6,883 nucleotides of DNA from the NCBI GenBank assembly GCA_946494635.1, contig CAMMCS010000106.1, forward strand, positions 1-6,883, in the 5' to 3' direction. Shown here one piece after another: positions 1-4,649 of the stretch. This DNA comes from an uncultured Oscillibacter sp. GTDB lineage: Bacteria > Bacillota > Clostridia > Oscillospirales > Oscillospiraceae. A program made the position numbers and the translations under genes. Each line of letters opens with the position of its first letter. The first letter of the stretch is position 1. The notes under the pieces are model-generated. The model saw only the letters and a list, made by a program, of their open reading frames with translations. It made no database searches and was not told the origin of the DNA.

Positions 1-783
1 CACCCGGCCGGGGCCGTAGTCGTGGACGATCAGGTCGTGGATGCCCAGGATGGTGGTGTGGGCCATCACCAGATCCCGGATGCGCTGGACAAACTCATGG
101 GTGGGCGGCGTACCCAGCAGGGGGTCCAGCGTGTCCCGCACCGCGTTGATGCCGGACCAGAGAATAAAGGCCGCCACCAGCACACCGCACCAGCCGTCGA
201 TCTTCAGCCCCGTGAAACGGCCCACCAGCGTGGCGATCAGCACCGCGGCGGTGGCCACACTGTCGCTGAGGGAGTCCATGGCCGTGGCCTCCATGGCGGG
301 AGAGCCCAGCTTCTTCCCCAGCCGCCGGTTGTAGAGGAACATATACAGCTTCACCAGAATGGACGCGCAGAGGATCGCAAAGATCAGCGGGCTGGAGTCC
401 ACCGGCTCCGGATGCAGGATCTTCTCAATGGACGTCTTCCCAAGTTCCAGGCCCATCAGCAGGATCAGAACCGATACCGCCAGGCCCGAGACGTACTCCA
501 TCCGCCCGTGGCCGAAGGGGTGTTCGGAGTCCGGCTTCTGCCCCGCCAGCTGAAAACCCACCAGCGTCACGAAGGAGGACCCGGCGTCCGACAGGTTGTT
601 GAAGGCGTCCGCCGTGATGGCGATGGACCCGGACAGGGTGCCCGCCAGGAACTTCCCGGCAAACAGCAGCACATTCAGGCAGATGCCCACGATCCCGCAG
701 AGGACGCCGTAGGCCCTGCGGGTCTCTGGCTCTCCCCGGGCCGGATCCGGTTTGATAAACAGCCGTGCCAGCAGTGAGATCAC
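1..783 (-). CDS. Cation diffusion facilitator (CDF) family transporter, MntE-like, C-terminus cut by window edge
   Basis: Integral membrane metal/proton antiporter of the CDF family, expected to export a divalent cation from the cytoplasm. The frame is open for 261 codons from 783 to the left edge, so the C-terminal cytoplasmic domain is incomplete. Family hallmarks are visible: a hydrophobic first helix (about residues 24-41), the TM2 signature ADAFNNLSD (58-66), the conserved GHGRMEYVSGL segment near 88-101, a TM5 signature MDSLSD (169-174), and the start of the cytoplasmic domain after DPLLGTPP. The metal-site residues read N62-x3-D66 in TM2 and D170-x3-D174 in TM5. This N-D-D-D set is associated with manganese exporters such as pneumococcal MntE, whereas zinc exporters have H-D-H-D. 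The substrate is therefore inferred as Mn2+. I chose the GTG at 783 because TCCTCCCT (plus strand 791-798) gives a strong ribosome site 7-8 bases away. The upstream in-frame ATG at 804 has no such site. Family membership is near certain, the substrate less so. Confidence 0.93.
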   Translation of the reverse strand, partial: MISLLARLFIKPDPARGEPETRRAYGVLCGIVGICLNVLLFAGKFLAGTLSGSIAITADAFNNLSDAGSSFVTLVGFQLAGQKPDSEHPFGHGRMEYVSGLAVSVLILLMGLELGKTSIEKILHPEPVDSSPLIFAILCASILVKLYMFLYNRRLGKKLGSPAMEATAMDSLSDSVATAAVLIATLVGRFTGLKIDGWCGVLVAAFILWSGINAVRDTLDPLLGTPPTHEFVQRIRDLVMAHTTILGIHDLIVHDYGPGRV

Positions 784-790
784 GGCAGAT

Positions 791-798
791 TCCTCCCT
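791..798 (-). promoter_or_regulatory. Ribosome binding site that fixes a GTG start for the CDF gene
   Basis: On the minus strand this reads AGGGAGGA and lies 7 bases before the GTG at 783-781. It falls inside the reading frame that would begin at the ATG at 804. The longer start would put the site within coding sequence, so the shorter protein beginning M(GTG)-ISLLARLF is preferred. Seen directly; the start choice is inference. Confidence 0.7.
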
Positions 799-804
799 TT
801 CCAT

Positions 805-848
805 GGGGCATTGGCCCCGGAATATGTCACCGGCCGGCAGCGCCGGCC
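805..848. repeat. Two perfect hairpins in the gap between the CDF and zinc-ribbon genes
   Basis: The first hairpin has 7-bp arms at 832-838 (GGCCGGC) and 842-848 (GCCGGCC) with a 3-base loop. The second has 5-bp arms at 805-809 (GGGGC) and 814-818 (GCCCC) with a 4-base loop. Neither is followed by a T-run on either strand, so they are not obvious intrinsic terminators. They sit in what would be the leader of the CDF transcript. The second lies 6 bases from that gene's Shine-Dalgarno site, so an effect on its translation is possible but speculative. I found no convincing promoter in 784-903. Confidence 0.5.
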
Positions 849-851
849 AGG

Positions 852-873
852 AAAATGCCGCCTTCCGGCGGCA
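852..873 (-). terminator. Probable intrinsic terminator of the 904-1515 gene
   Basis: Read on the minus strand, TGCCGCC (873-867) pairs perfectly with GGCGGCA (862-856) around a GGAA loop. TTTT (855-852) follows immediately. It lies 31 bases after the stop codon of the zinc-ribbon gene. The stem is GC-rich but only 7 bp and the T-run is short, so termination may be partial, with read-through into the CDF gene possible. Confidence 0.6.
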
Positions 874-903
874 CCATGCAGCGGGATGCGAAAACGCAGG
901 GGC

Positions 904-1515
904 TCACGCCCGCTTTCCCGGGATCACCAGCTTCATGTGGCAGCACAGGTCGTCCAGATCCCGGTCCGTGGCCGCGGGGATGCGCAGCTTGGCGCCGCAG
1001 TCCCGGCAGATGAGGTCCACGGCGCTGCGGCGGATCTCCATGCCGTACCGCTTGCTGCCGCAGGCGCAGGTGATGCCCTCCGGCCGGGAGGCGATGTCCT
1101 TCAGCTCCGACAGGATCTCATACATGATGACGTTGTCCACGAAGGCCTCTTCCCCGTCCTCCTGCTGCTGGTGCTCCTTTTCCGCCAGCACCGCCAGGTC
1201 CCGCAGGTTCTTCTCCACCGTGCCCTCCGGGCCGATGAAGCAGCAGAACTGCTTGGTCTTTGCGCAGCCCAGGGCCGTGGCGCCGCGGAGCACCCGCTCC
1301 GGCGGGCAGTGGGCCTCGTGGGTCTCCCCGCAGATGCCGCAGGGGACGTAGATGTGGTACTCCGTCCCGTCGAACGCCACCTTCAGGGCGGACTTGCCGC
1401 AGGCGCACTCCACCTCCGCGTTGGAGGCCTCCAGCGCAAAGACAGACCGGGTCCCCATGACGGTCTTGCCGCACTGGGGGCACAGGTATCCGAATGTCCG
1501 CATCTCTTCACTCAT
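904..1515 (-). CDS. Cysteine-rich multi-zinc-ribbon protein of unknown function (CpXC-like)
   Basis: A 203-residue soluble protein with no signal peptide or membrane segment. Its cysteines come in ribbon-like pairs. C12-x2-C15 with C37-x-C39 forms one candidate Cys4 site. C59-x2-C62 plus C70 and C84 may form another. C150-x-C152 with C170-x2-C173 forms a C-terminal one. There are also CC pairs at 91-92 and 191-192. A charged, Gln/Glu-rich helical stretch (about 99-140, including HQQQEDGEE) separates the two halves. The N-terminal part, with a CPQCG opening, resembles the CpXC type of presumed zinc-binding domain, but the second CPxC is absent, so that assignment is weak. Zinc binding is inferred from the cysteine pattern; no function is assigned. 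The ATG at 1515 has AGGAGG (minus strand, 1529-1524) 8 bases upstream and a promoter at 1556-1584. It is divergent from the zinc-ribbon trio starting at 1689. Confidence 0.85.
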   Translation of the reverse strand: MSEEMRTFGYLCPQCGKTVMGTRSVFALEASNAEVECACGKSALKVAFDGTEYHIYVPCGICGETHEAHCPPERVLRGATALGCAKTKQFCCFIGPEGTVEKNLRDLAVLAEKEHQQQEDGEEAFVDNVIMYEILSELKDIASRPEGITCACGSKRYGMEIRRSAVDLICRDCGAKLRIPAATDRDLDDLCCHMKLVIPGKRA

Positions 1516-1555
1516 GGTATGCGCCTCCTGGCTTGGTTGTTTCCATTAGATGAAG

Positions 1556-1584
1556 ATTATACCACCCCGGAGAACGGTTGTACA
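1556..1584 (-). promoter_or_regulatory. Sigma-A type promoter for the 904-1515 gene
   Basis: On the minus strand a perfect -10 box TATAAT (1561-1556) lies 17 bases after TGTACA (1584-1579). TGTACA matches the -35 consensus at four of six positions. Transcription would start near 1549, leaving a leader of roughly 35 bases that holds the AGGAGG ribosome site. Position and spacing are ideal; activity is inferred. Confidence 0.7.
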
Positions 1585-1659
1585 GAGGGTTTTTGAACAT
1601 TAGCAGAGGCTAACCGCCGGTTTTCCCTGAAAAGAGGGCTGTTCAAGTCGTTTTTTCTG

Positions 1660-1668
1660 TGCTATGAT
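1660..1668 (+). promoter_or_regulatory. Candidate extended -10 promoter for the zinc-ribbon trio
   Basis: TGC followed by TATGAT (1663-1668) forms an extended -10 element. The hexamer 17 bases upstream (TGTTCA, 1640-1645) is a poor -35, as is usual with extended -10 promoters. The predicted start near 1675 leaves only about 14 bases of leader, with the AGGAGG (1676-1681) almost at the 5' end. The true start could therefore lie elsewhere. Confidence 0.45.
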
Positions 1669-1688
1669 GAGCAAAAGGAGGGAGCTGT

Positions 1689-2069
1689 ATGGGACTTCCC
1701 TGGTATCTGAATCCCCTTTGGGAATGGGATCTGCACGACAGGCTGGATATGCTGGAGGGTTCCTCCAGCAGCTCCCGGGCTGACGATCAACGGCAGGACA
1801 AGGAGATCGAGCGGCTGAAAACGCGGGTCACCGAACTGGAAAACCAGCTGCTGGCGCTGGAAAAAATTCTGGCAGACCAGGGTCTGTTGCCTCCGGCGCC
1901 GGAGCCTCCGGAGGCAAAGAACACCCCCAAGCGTCCGCCGGATGCCCCCGCCATATTCCCTGCCCGGACAGAGGAGGTCATCGCCTGCCCCCGGTGCGGC
2001 CGCCGCCAGAAGGGCAATCGGAACGCCTGCTATGCCTGCGGATTGTCTTTTCAATATGAGAATGCCTGA
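1689..2069 (+). CDS. Zinc-ribbon trio, gene 1: coiled coil plus C-terminal Cys4 ribbon, no membrane segment
   Basis: 126-residue protein of unknown function. The N-terminus (1-24, Trp- and Leu-rich) may be amphipathic but holds no clear transmembrane helix. A Ser run (25-29) leads into a charged heptad-like coiled coil (about 33-64), then a Pro/Ala/Glu linker (67-90). The final 36 residues are the module shared with the next two genes. It contains PARTEEVIACPRCGRRQKG (91-109) and cysteines C100-x2-C103-x10-C114-x2-C117, a zinc-ribbon pattern. AGGAGG at 1676-1681 lies 7 bases before the ATG. The next gene starts 15 bases after the stop, so co-transcription is likely. It appears to be a soluble or peripheral member of the trio that could pair with the other two through the coiled coils; this is inference only. 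Confidence 0.85.
   Translation: MGLPWYLNPLWEWDLHDRLDMLEGSSSSSRADDQRQDKEIERLKTRVTELENQLLALEKILADQGLLPPAPEPPEAKNTPKRPPDAPAIFPARTEEVIACPRCGRRQKGNRNACYACGLSFQYENA
1938..2069 (+). repeat. Zinc-ribbon module repeat, copy 1
   Basis: First of three 132-base in-frame repeats, each running exactly to a stop codon and aligning without indels. The 26 bases at 1962-1987 are identical in all three copies. By hand count over the last 108 bases this copy differs from copy 2 at about 13 positions and from copy 3 at about 16. It encodes the C-terminal module of the gene at 1689-2069. Confidence 0.9.
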
Positions 2070-2084
2070 TGGCAGGAGGTTTTT

Positions 2085-2504
2085 ATGTTTCTGCTGTCCT
2101 GGATTATGTTCGGTGCCCTTTGCTCCATTATGAGCCGTCATAAGGGGTATTCTGCGGCAATCGGTGTGATTGCCGGTGTCGTCGGGGGAATCTTTGGCCT
2201 GGTCTTTATTCTGGTCCTGCCGGACCGCATACAGGAGCAGGAAGATTTCATCCAGCGGGACCAGGAACTGTCCTCTCTACGTCAGCGAGTGGCGGCACTG
2301 GAGCGTATGCAGCAATCCTCAGAAGAGCCTGTTTCCCTTGTGAAGCCAGTCCCCCCTATGCCTGCCGCCCCACCGGACACCCCTGCCGTCTTTCCTGCCC
2401 GGACAGAGGAGGTCATCGCCTGCCCCCGCTGCGGGCGGCGCCAGAAAGGCAACCGGAACGCCTGCTATGCCTGCGGATTGCCCTTCCAGTATGAAAATGG
2501 ATAA
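2085..2504 (+). CDS. Zinc-ribbon trio, gene 2: membrane hairpin, coiled coil, C-terminal Cys4 ribbon
   Basis: 139-residue predicted inner-membrane protein of unknown function. Two hydrophobic helices (about 2-16 and 24-45) are joined by a short basic loop (SRHKGYS, 17-23) and end in LPD (45-47). A coiled coil follows (about 48-78), then a Pro/Ala linker (82-104), then the shared zinc-ribbon module with C113-x2-C116-x10-C127-x2-C130. The two-helix hairpin with a KGYS-type loop and an LPD end resembles the N-terminus of many small Firmicutes proteins that also end in zinc ribbons (general family knowledge, not searched). The basic loop would place both termini on the same side. With the positive-inside rule applied only loosely, I cannot fix the topology. 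AGGAGG at 2074-2079 lies 5 bases from the ATG. It sits between genes 1 and 3 with gaps of 15 and 17 bases. Confidence 0.87.
   Translation: MFLLSWIMFGALCSIMSRHKGYSAAIGVIAGVVGGIFGLVFILVLPDRIQEQEDFIQRDQELSSLRQRVAALERMQQSSEEPVSLVKPVPPMPAAPPDTPAVFPARTEEVIACPRCGRRQKGNRNACYACGLPFQYENG
2373..2504 (+). repeat. Zinc-ribbon module repeat, copy 2
   Basis: Second copy, offset 435 bases from copy 1. Its invariant core is at 2397-2422. Similarity to copy 3 extends leftwards to about 2363, covering the PDTPAVF linker end. By hand count it differs from copy 3 at about 19 of the last 108 positions. It matches copy 1 perfectly over 27 bases at 2454-2480. Confidence 0.9.
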
Positions 2505-2521
2505 GTACAGGAGGTGCCGCC

Positions 2522-3004
2522 ATGATTGCTCTTCTGGATATTGACGCTACTGACGCCTCGATCCTCTCCCTCCTGATCGTCATGACCTGGGCAGTTATCA
2601 GCTTTTTCTGCGGCCGGTATGGCCGGGAAAAGGGTTACTCGTTCTGGCTCTGTTTCCTGCTGTGCCTGTTGGGGCAGCTGATCGGTCTGCTGGCGGTGCT
2701 CCTGCTGCCGGATCTCGCACGCATCCAGGCGGACGCCGCAGGACGCGCCCGCGGCCAGGAGCTGGAAATCGCCGCTCTGAAACGTCGGCTTTCCGCCCTG
2801 GAGAATGCAGATGCAGTACACGCTCCCTCTTCGCAGGAATCGTTCGGTCCCGCAGCCTCTGATGCCGCCCCGCCGGACACCCCCGCCGTCTTTCCCGCCC
2901 GGACAGAGGAGGTCATCGCCTGTCCCCGGTGCGGCCGCCGCCAGAAGGGCGGCCGGGACGCCTGTTACGCCTGCGGGCTGCCGTTTCGATATGAACATGA
3001 ATGA
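2522..3004 (+). CDS. Zinc-ribbon trio, gene 3: membrane hairpin, coiled coil, C-terminal Cys4 ribbon
   Basis: 160-residue predicted membrane protein, paralogous to the preceding gene. Hydrophobic helices span about 13-30 and 40-62. They are joined by a basic loop GRYGREKGYS (31-40) and end in LLPD (61-64), matching the KGYS and LPD landmarks of gene 2. A coiled coil (about 66-95) and a Ser/Ala/Pro linker (99-124) lead to the shared ribbon, with C134-x2-C137-x10-C148-x2-C151. Relative to the other two copies the ribbon has N-to-G and N-to-D changes in its knuckle spacer (GGRDA). AGGAGGTG at 2509-2516 is a strong ribosome site. It is the last gene of the trio: an intrinsic terminator begins 8 bases after the stop. 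Function unknown; membrane anchoring of a ribbon-bearing coiled coil is the visible design. Confidence 0.87.
   Translation: MIALLDIDATDASILSLLIVMTWAVISFFCGRYGREKGYSFWLCFLLCLLGQLIGLLAVLLLPDLARIQADAAGRARGQELEIAALKRRLSALENADAVHAPSSQESFGPAASDAAPPDTPAVFPARTEEVIACPRCGRRQKGGRDACYACGLPFRYEHE
2873..3004 (+). repeat. Zinc-ribbon module repeat, copy 3
   Basis: Third copy, offset exactly 500 bases from copy 2, with the invariant core at 2897-2922. Over 2897-2950 it matches copy 1 at 53 of 54 positions, closer than either is to copy 2 there. It then diverges from both towards the stop codon. It encodes the C-terminus of the gene at 2522-3004. Confidence 0.9.
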
Positions 3005-3011
3005 CCTTTCA

Positions 3012-3043
3012 GAGGCCCGGCTTCCGCCGGGCCTCATATTTTT
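3012..3043 (+). terminator. Strong intrinsic terminator after the zinc-ribbon trio
   Basis: A perfect 10-bp stem, GAGGCCCGGC (3012-3021) with GCCGGGCCTC (3026-3035), closes a TTCC tetraloop. TATTTTT follows (3037-3043). It begins 8 bases after the stop of the third gene and separates the trio from spoVAD. Confidence 0.92.
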
Positions 3044-3062
3044 GCCTCTTTGGGACAATCTA
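3034..3062 (+). promoter_or_regulatory. Candidate sigma-G (forespore) promoter for spoVAD-spoVAE
   Basis: TCATA (3034-3038) fits four of five positions of the sigma-G -35 consensus GHATR. CAATCTA (3056-3062) fits six of seven positions of the -10 consensus CATNHTA. The 17-base spacer is right for this factor. The spoVA operon is a known sigma-G target in Bacillus subtilis, and spoVAD starts 38 bases downstream. The -35 overlaps the end of the preceding terminator, a compact arrangement. Sites this short can occur by chance. Confidence 0.5.
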
Positions 3063-3099
3063 ACCACGAAAACTCTCTTCAATTGCGAGGTGGCGCACC

Positions 3100-4116
3100 A
3101 TGAACGACAAGCGTCTGGGCCGCCAGACCGTGGCCCTGGCCCATCCCCCCTCCGTCCTCTCCTTTTCCAATATTGGGGGGAAGTTCGAGGGCCAGGGCCC
3201 CCTGGCGGACTTTTTTGACGAGATCAGCAACGACTCCTTCTTCGGAGAGAAGACCTGGGAGAAGGCGGAGTCCGCCATGCAGAAGACGGTCCTCCAGCGG
3301 GCTCTGGAGAAGGCGGAGCTGACGCCGGAGGACCTGGACTATATCCTGGCCGGAGACCTGCTGAACCAGTGTATCGGCTCCTCCTTCGGCCTGCGGGACT
3401 TCCGGGTGCCCTTCTACGGGCTCTACGGCGCCTGCTCCACCATGGGGGAGAGCCTGAGCCTGGCGTCCCTGCTGATCGACGGCGGCTACGCCGACCGGGC
3501 CGCCGCCCTGACCTCCTCCCACTTCTGCACCGCCGAGCGGCAGTACCGGATGCCGGTGCCCTACGGCAGCCAGCGGACCCCCACCGCCCAGTGGACCGCC
3601 ACCGCCGCCGGCTGCACCATCCTGGGCAGCGACGGGCCCGGCCCCTATATCACCCACGTCACCTGCGGGAAAATCGTGGACAAGGGCATCGCCGACGCCA
3701 ACAACATGGGCGCCGCCATGGCCCCGGCGGCCTATGACACCCTCTCCGCCTTCTTCCGGGACACCGGATACAAGCCCGCGGACTTCGACCTCATCATCAC
3801 CGGCGACCTGGGCGCGCTGGGCCACGACATCGTCCGGGACTTCTTCCAGCGGGACGGCGTGGATCTGGGCCCCCAGTTCCAGGACTGCGGCCTGCTGCTC
3901 TATGACCGGAAGCACCAGGATATGCACGCCGGCGCCTCCGGCTGCGGCTGCTCCGCCTCCGTCCTCAACGGCTATCTCCTGCGCAAGATGCGGGAGGGCA
4001 AGTGGAAGACCATCCTCTTCGCCCCCACCGGGGCGCTGCTCTCCCCCACCTCCTCCGGCCAGGGGGAGTCCATCCCCTCCATCTGCCACGCCGTGCGCCT
4101 GAGCGCCGTCAAGTGA
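3100..4116 (+). CDS. spoVAD: Stage V sporulation protein AD (SpoVAD)
   Basis: Component of the SpoVA complex of the spore inner membrane, which moves Ca-dipicolinic acid into the forespore and releases it at germination. SpoVAD is the thiolase-fold, dipicolinate-binding cytosolic-side subunit (family knowledge). The 338 residues match the length of the B. subtilis protein. Recognisable features are an N-terminal segment ending SFSNIGGKFEGQGPLADFFD, a thiolase-like nucleophile-elbow motif GACSTMGE (C112), the central SSHFCTAERQYRMP block (139-152), the ITGDLGALGHD segment (233-243), and the C-terminal GCGCSA (281-286) and FAPTGALLSPTSSGQGES blocks. GAGGTG at 3087-3092 lies 7 bases before the ATG. 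spoVAE starts 38 bases after the stop. The usual upstream partner spoVAC is not here; the upstream neighbour is the unrelated zinc-ribbon trio behind a terminator. Expression is expected only in the forespore. Confidence 0.97.
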   Translation: MNDKRLGRQTVALAHPPSVLSFSNIGGKFEGQGPLADFFDEISNDSFFGEKTWEKAESAMQKTVLQRALEKAELTPEDLDYILAGDLLNQCIGSSFGLRDFRVPFYGLYGACSTMGESLSLASLLIDGGYADRAAALTSSHFCTAERQYRMPVPYGSQRTPTAQWTATAAGCTILGSDGPGPYITHVTCGKIVDKGIADANNMGAAMAPAAYDTLSAFFRDTGYKPADFDLIITGDLGALGHDIVRDFFQRDGVDLGPQFQDCGLLLYDRKHQDMHAGASGCGCSASVLNGYLLRKMREGKWKTILFAPTGALLSPTSSGQGESIPSICHAVRLSAVK

Positions 4117-4154
4117 CGGCCCTGATCCACCTTTTTCTTTGGGAGGCATCTGCC

Positions 4155-4511
4155 ATGGAATATCTCAACGCGTTTCTCTGCGGCGGCATCCTGTGCGCCG
4201 TGGGACAGATCATCATCGACAAGACCCAGCTGACCCCCGCCCGCATCCTGACGGGCTATGTGGTGGCGGGCGTGCTGTTCAGCGCCCTGGGGCTGTATGA
4301 GCCCCTGGTCCAGTGGGGCGGCGCCGGGGCCACGGTGCCCCTGACAGGCTTCGGCCACACGCTGGCCAAGGGCGTCCGGGAGGCGGTGGCCTCCGACGGC
4401 TGGATCGGCATCTTCACCGGCGGGCTCACTGCCGCGGCGGGCGGCGTCACGGCCGCCGTGGTGGCGGGCGTGATCATGGCCGCCATCTTCCGGCCGGGGG
4501 ACAAGCGGTGA
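4155..4511 (+). CDS. spoVAE: Stage V sporulation protein AE (SpoVAE)
   Basis: Small integral membrane subunit of the SpoVA dipicolinate channel. The protein is 118 residues, the normal size for the family. It has a first helix with GGILCAVGQIIIDKTQLTPARIL (about 5-31), a second helix (about 31-48) ending GLYEPL, a conserved loop GAGATVPLTGFGHTLAKG (56-73), and one or two C-terminal helices rich in Gly/Ala (82-112). The GFGH and KG residues in that loop are typical of the SpoVAC/SpoVAE family. The frame is open further upstream, but GGGAGG (4141-4146) lies 8 bases before the ATG at 4155 and the upstream part overlaps spoVAD in another frame, so this start is preferred. It is co-transcribed with spoVAD and followed by a terminator. 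Confidence 0.95.
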   Translation: MEYLNAFLCGGILCAVGQIIIDKTQLTPARILTGYVVAGVLFSALGLYEPLVQWGGAGATVPLTGFGHTLAKGVREAVASDGWIGIFTGGLTAAAGGVTAAVVAGVIMAAIFRPGDKR

Positions 4512-4533
4512 TCCGCTGACGCGCCTTTTCCCG

Positions 4534-4566
4534 CAGGGCGGCCGTTGCCGCCCTGTTCTTATTTTG
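4534..4566 (+). terminator. Intrinsic terminator of the spoVAD-spoVAE operon
   Basis: CAGGGCGGC (4534-4542) and GCCGCCCTG (4547-4555) form a perfect 9-bp stem around CGTT. A T-rich tract follows (4556-4565), and further T-runs extend to about 4580. It starts 22 bases after the spoVAE stop. Confidence 0.9.
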
Positions 4567-4600
4567 TCATTTTTTTGTTGTTCTTTCCTGTCCGGTTTCC

Positions 4601-4609
4601 TGCTATACT
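4601..4609 (+). promoter_or_regulatory. Extended -10 promoter for the deacetylase-cdd operon
   Basis: TGC followed by TATACT (4604-4609) is a good extended -10 element, about 40 bases before the start codon at 4650. The region 17 bases upstream is T-rich (TTCTTT, 4581-4586) without a clear -35. Vegetative sigma-A use is inferred. Confidence 0.6.
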
Positions 4610-4649
4610 ATGGTCACCGACAAAAATCGACAGAAAGGAACATCCGATC

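Noticed and set aside
22..777. 251-codon plus-strand open frame at the left edge
   Set aside because: It is a Gln/His/Arg/Gly-rich shadow of the minus-strand CDF transporter, whose family motifs are clear.
811..1596. 261-codon plus-strand open frame over the multi-zinc-ribbon gene
   Set aside because: It has no ribosome site or recognisable domain and runs through the minus-strand promoter; the minus-strand frame has paired cysteines, a promoter and AGGAGG.
1971..1978. GAGGAGGT inside the conserved module as an internal ribosome site
   Set aside because: No ATG, GTG or TTG start of a plausible frame follows at proper distance in all three copies; the bases are explained by the conserved TEEV codons.
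1962..2922. The repeated 26-base core considered as a CRISPR-like or mobile-element repeat
   Set aside because: The three copies are 435 and 500 bases apart, in frame, and encode the same protein segment at gene ends, with no uniform spacers or terminal inverted repeats.
3079..4149. 356-codon open frame on the minus strand over spoVAD
   Set aside because: This is the antisense shadow of spoVAD, Gly/Val-rich and without a ribosome site; spoVAD itself is unmistakable.
4002..4154. Upstream in-frame extension of SpoVAE
   Set aside because: It overlaps the end of spoVAD in another frame and gives a Pro/His/Arg-rich leader unlike SpoVAE; the ATG at 4155 has a good ribosome site and yields the family length.
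4545..4649. Upstream in-frame extension of the deacetylase lipoprotein
   Set aside because: It starts inside the spoVAE terminator and upstream of the promoter, and would bury the lipoprotein signal peptide 35 residues in; the ATG at 4650 gives a standard lipobox at Cys20.
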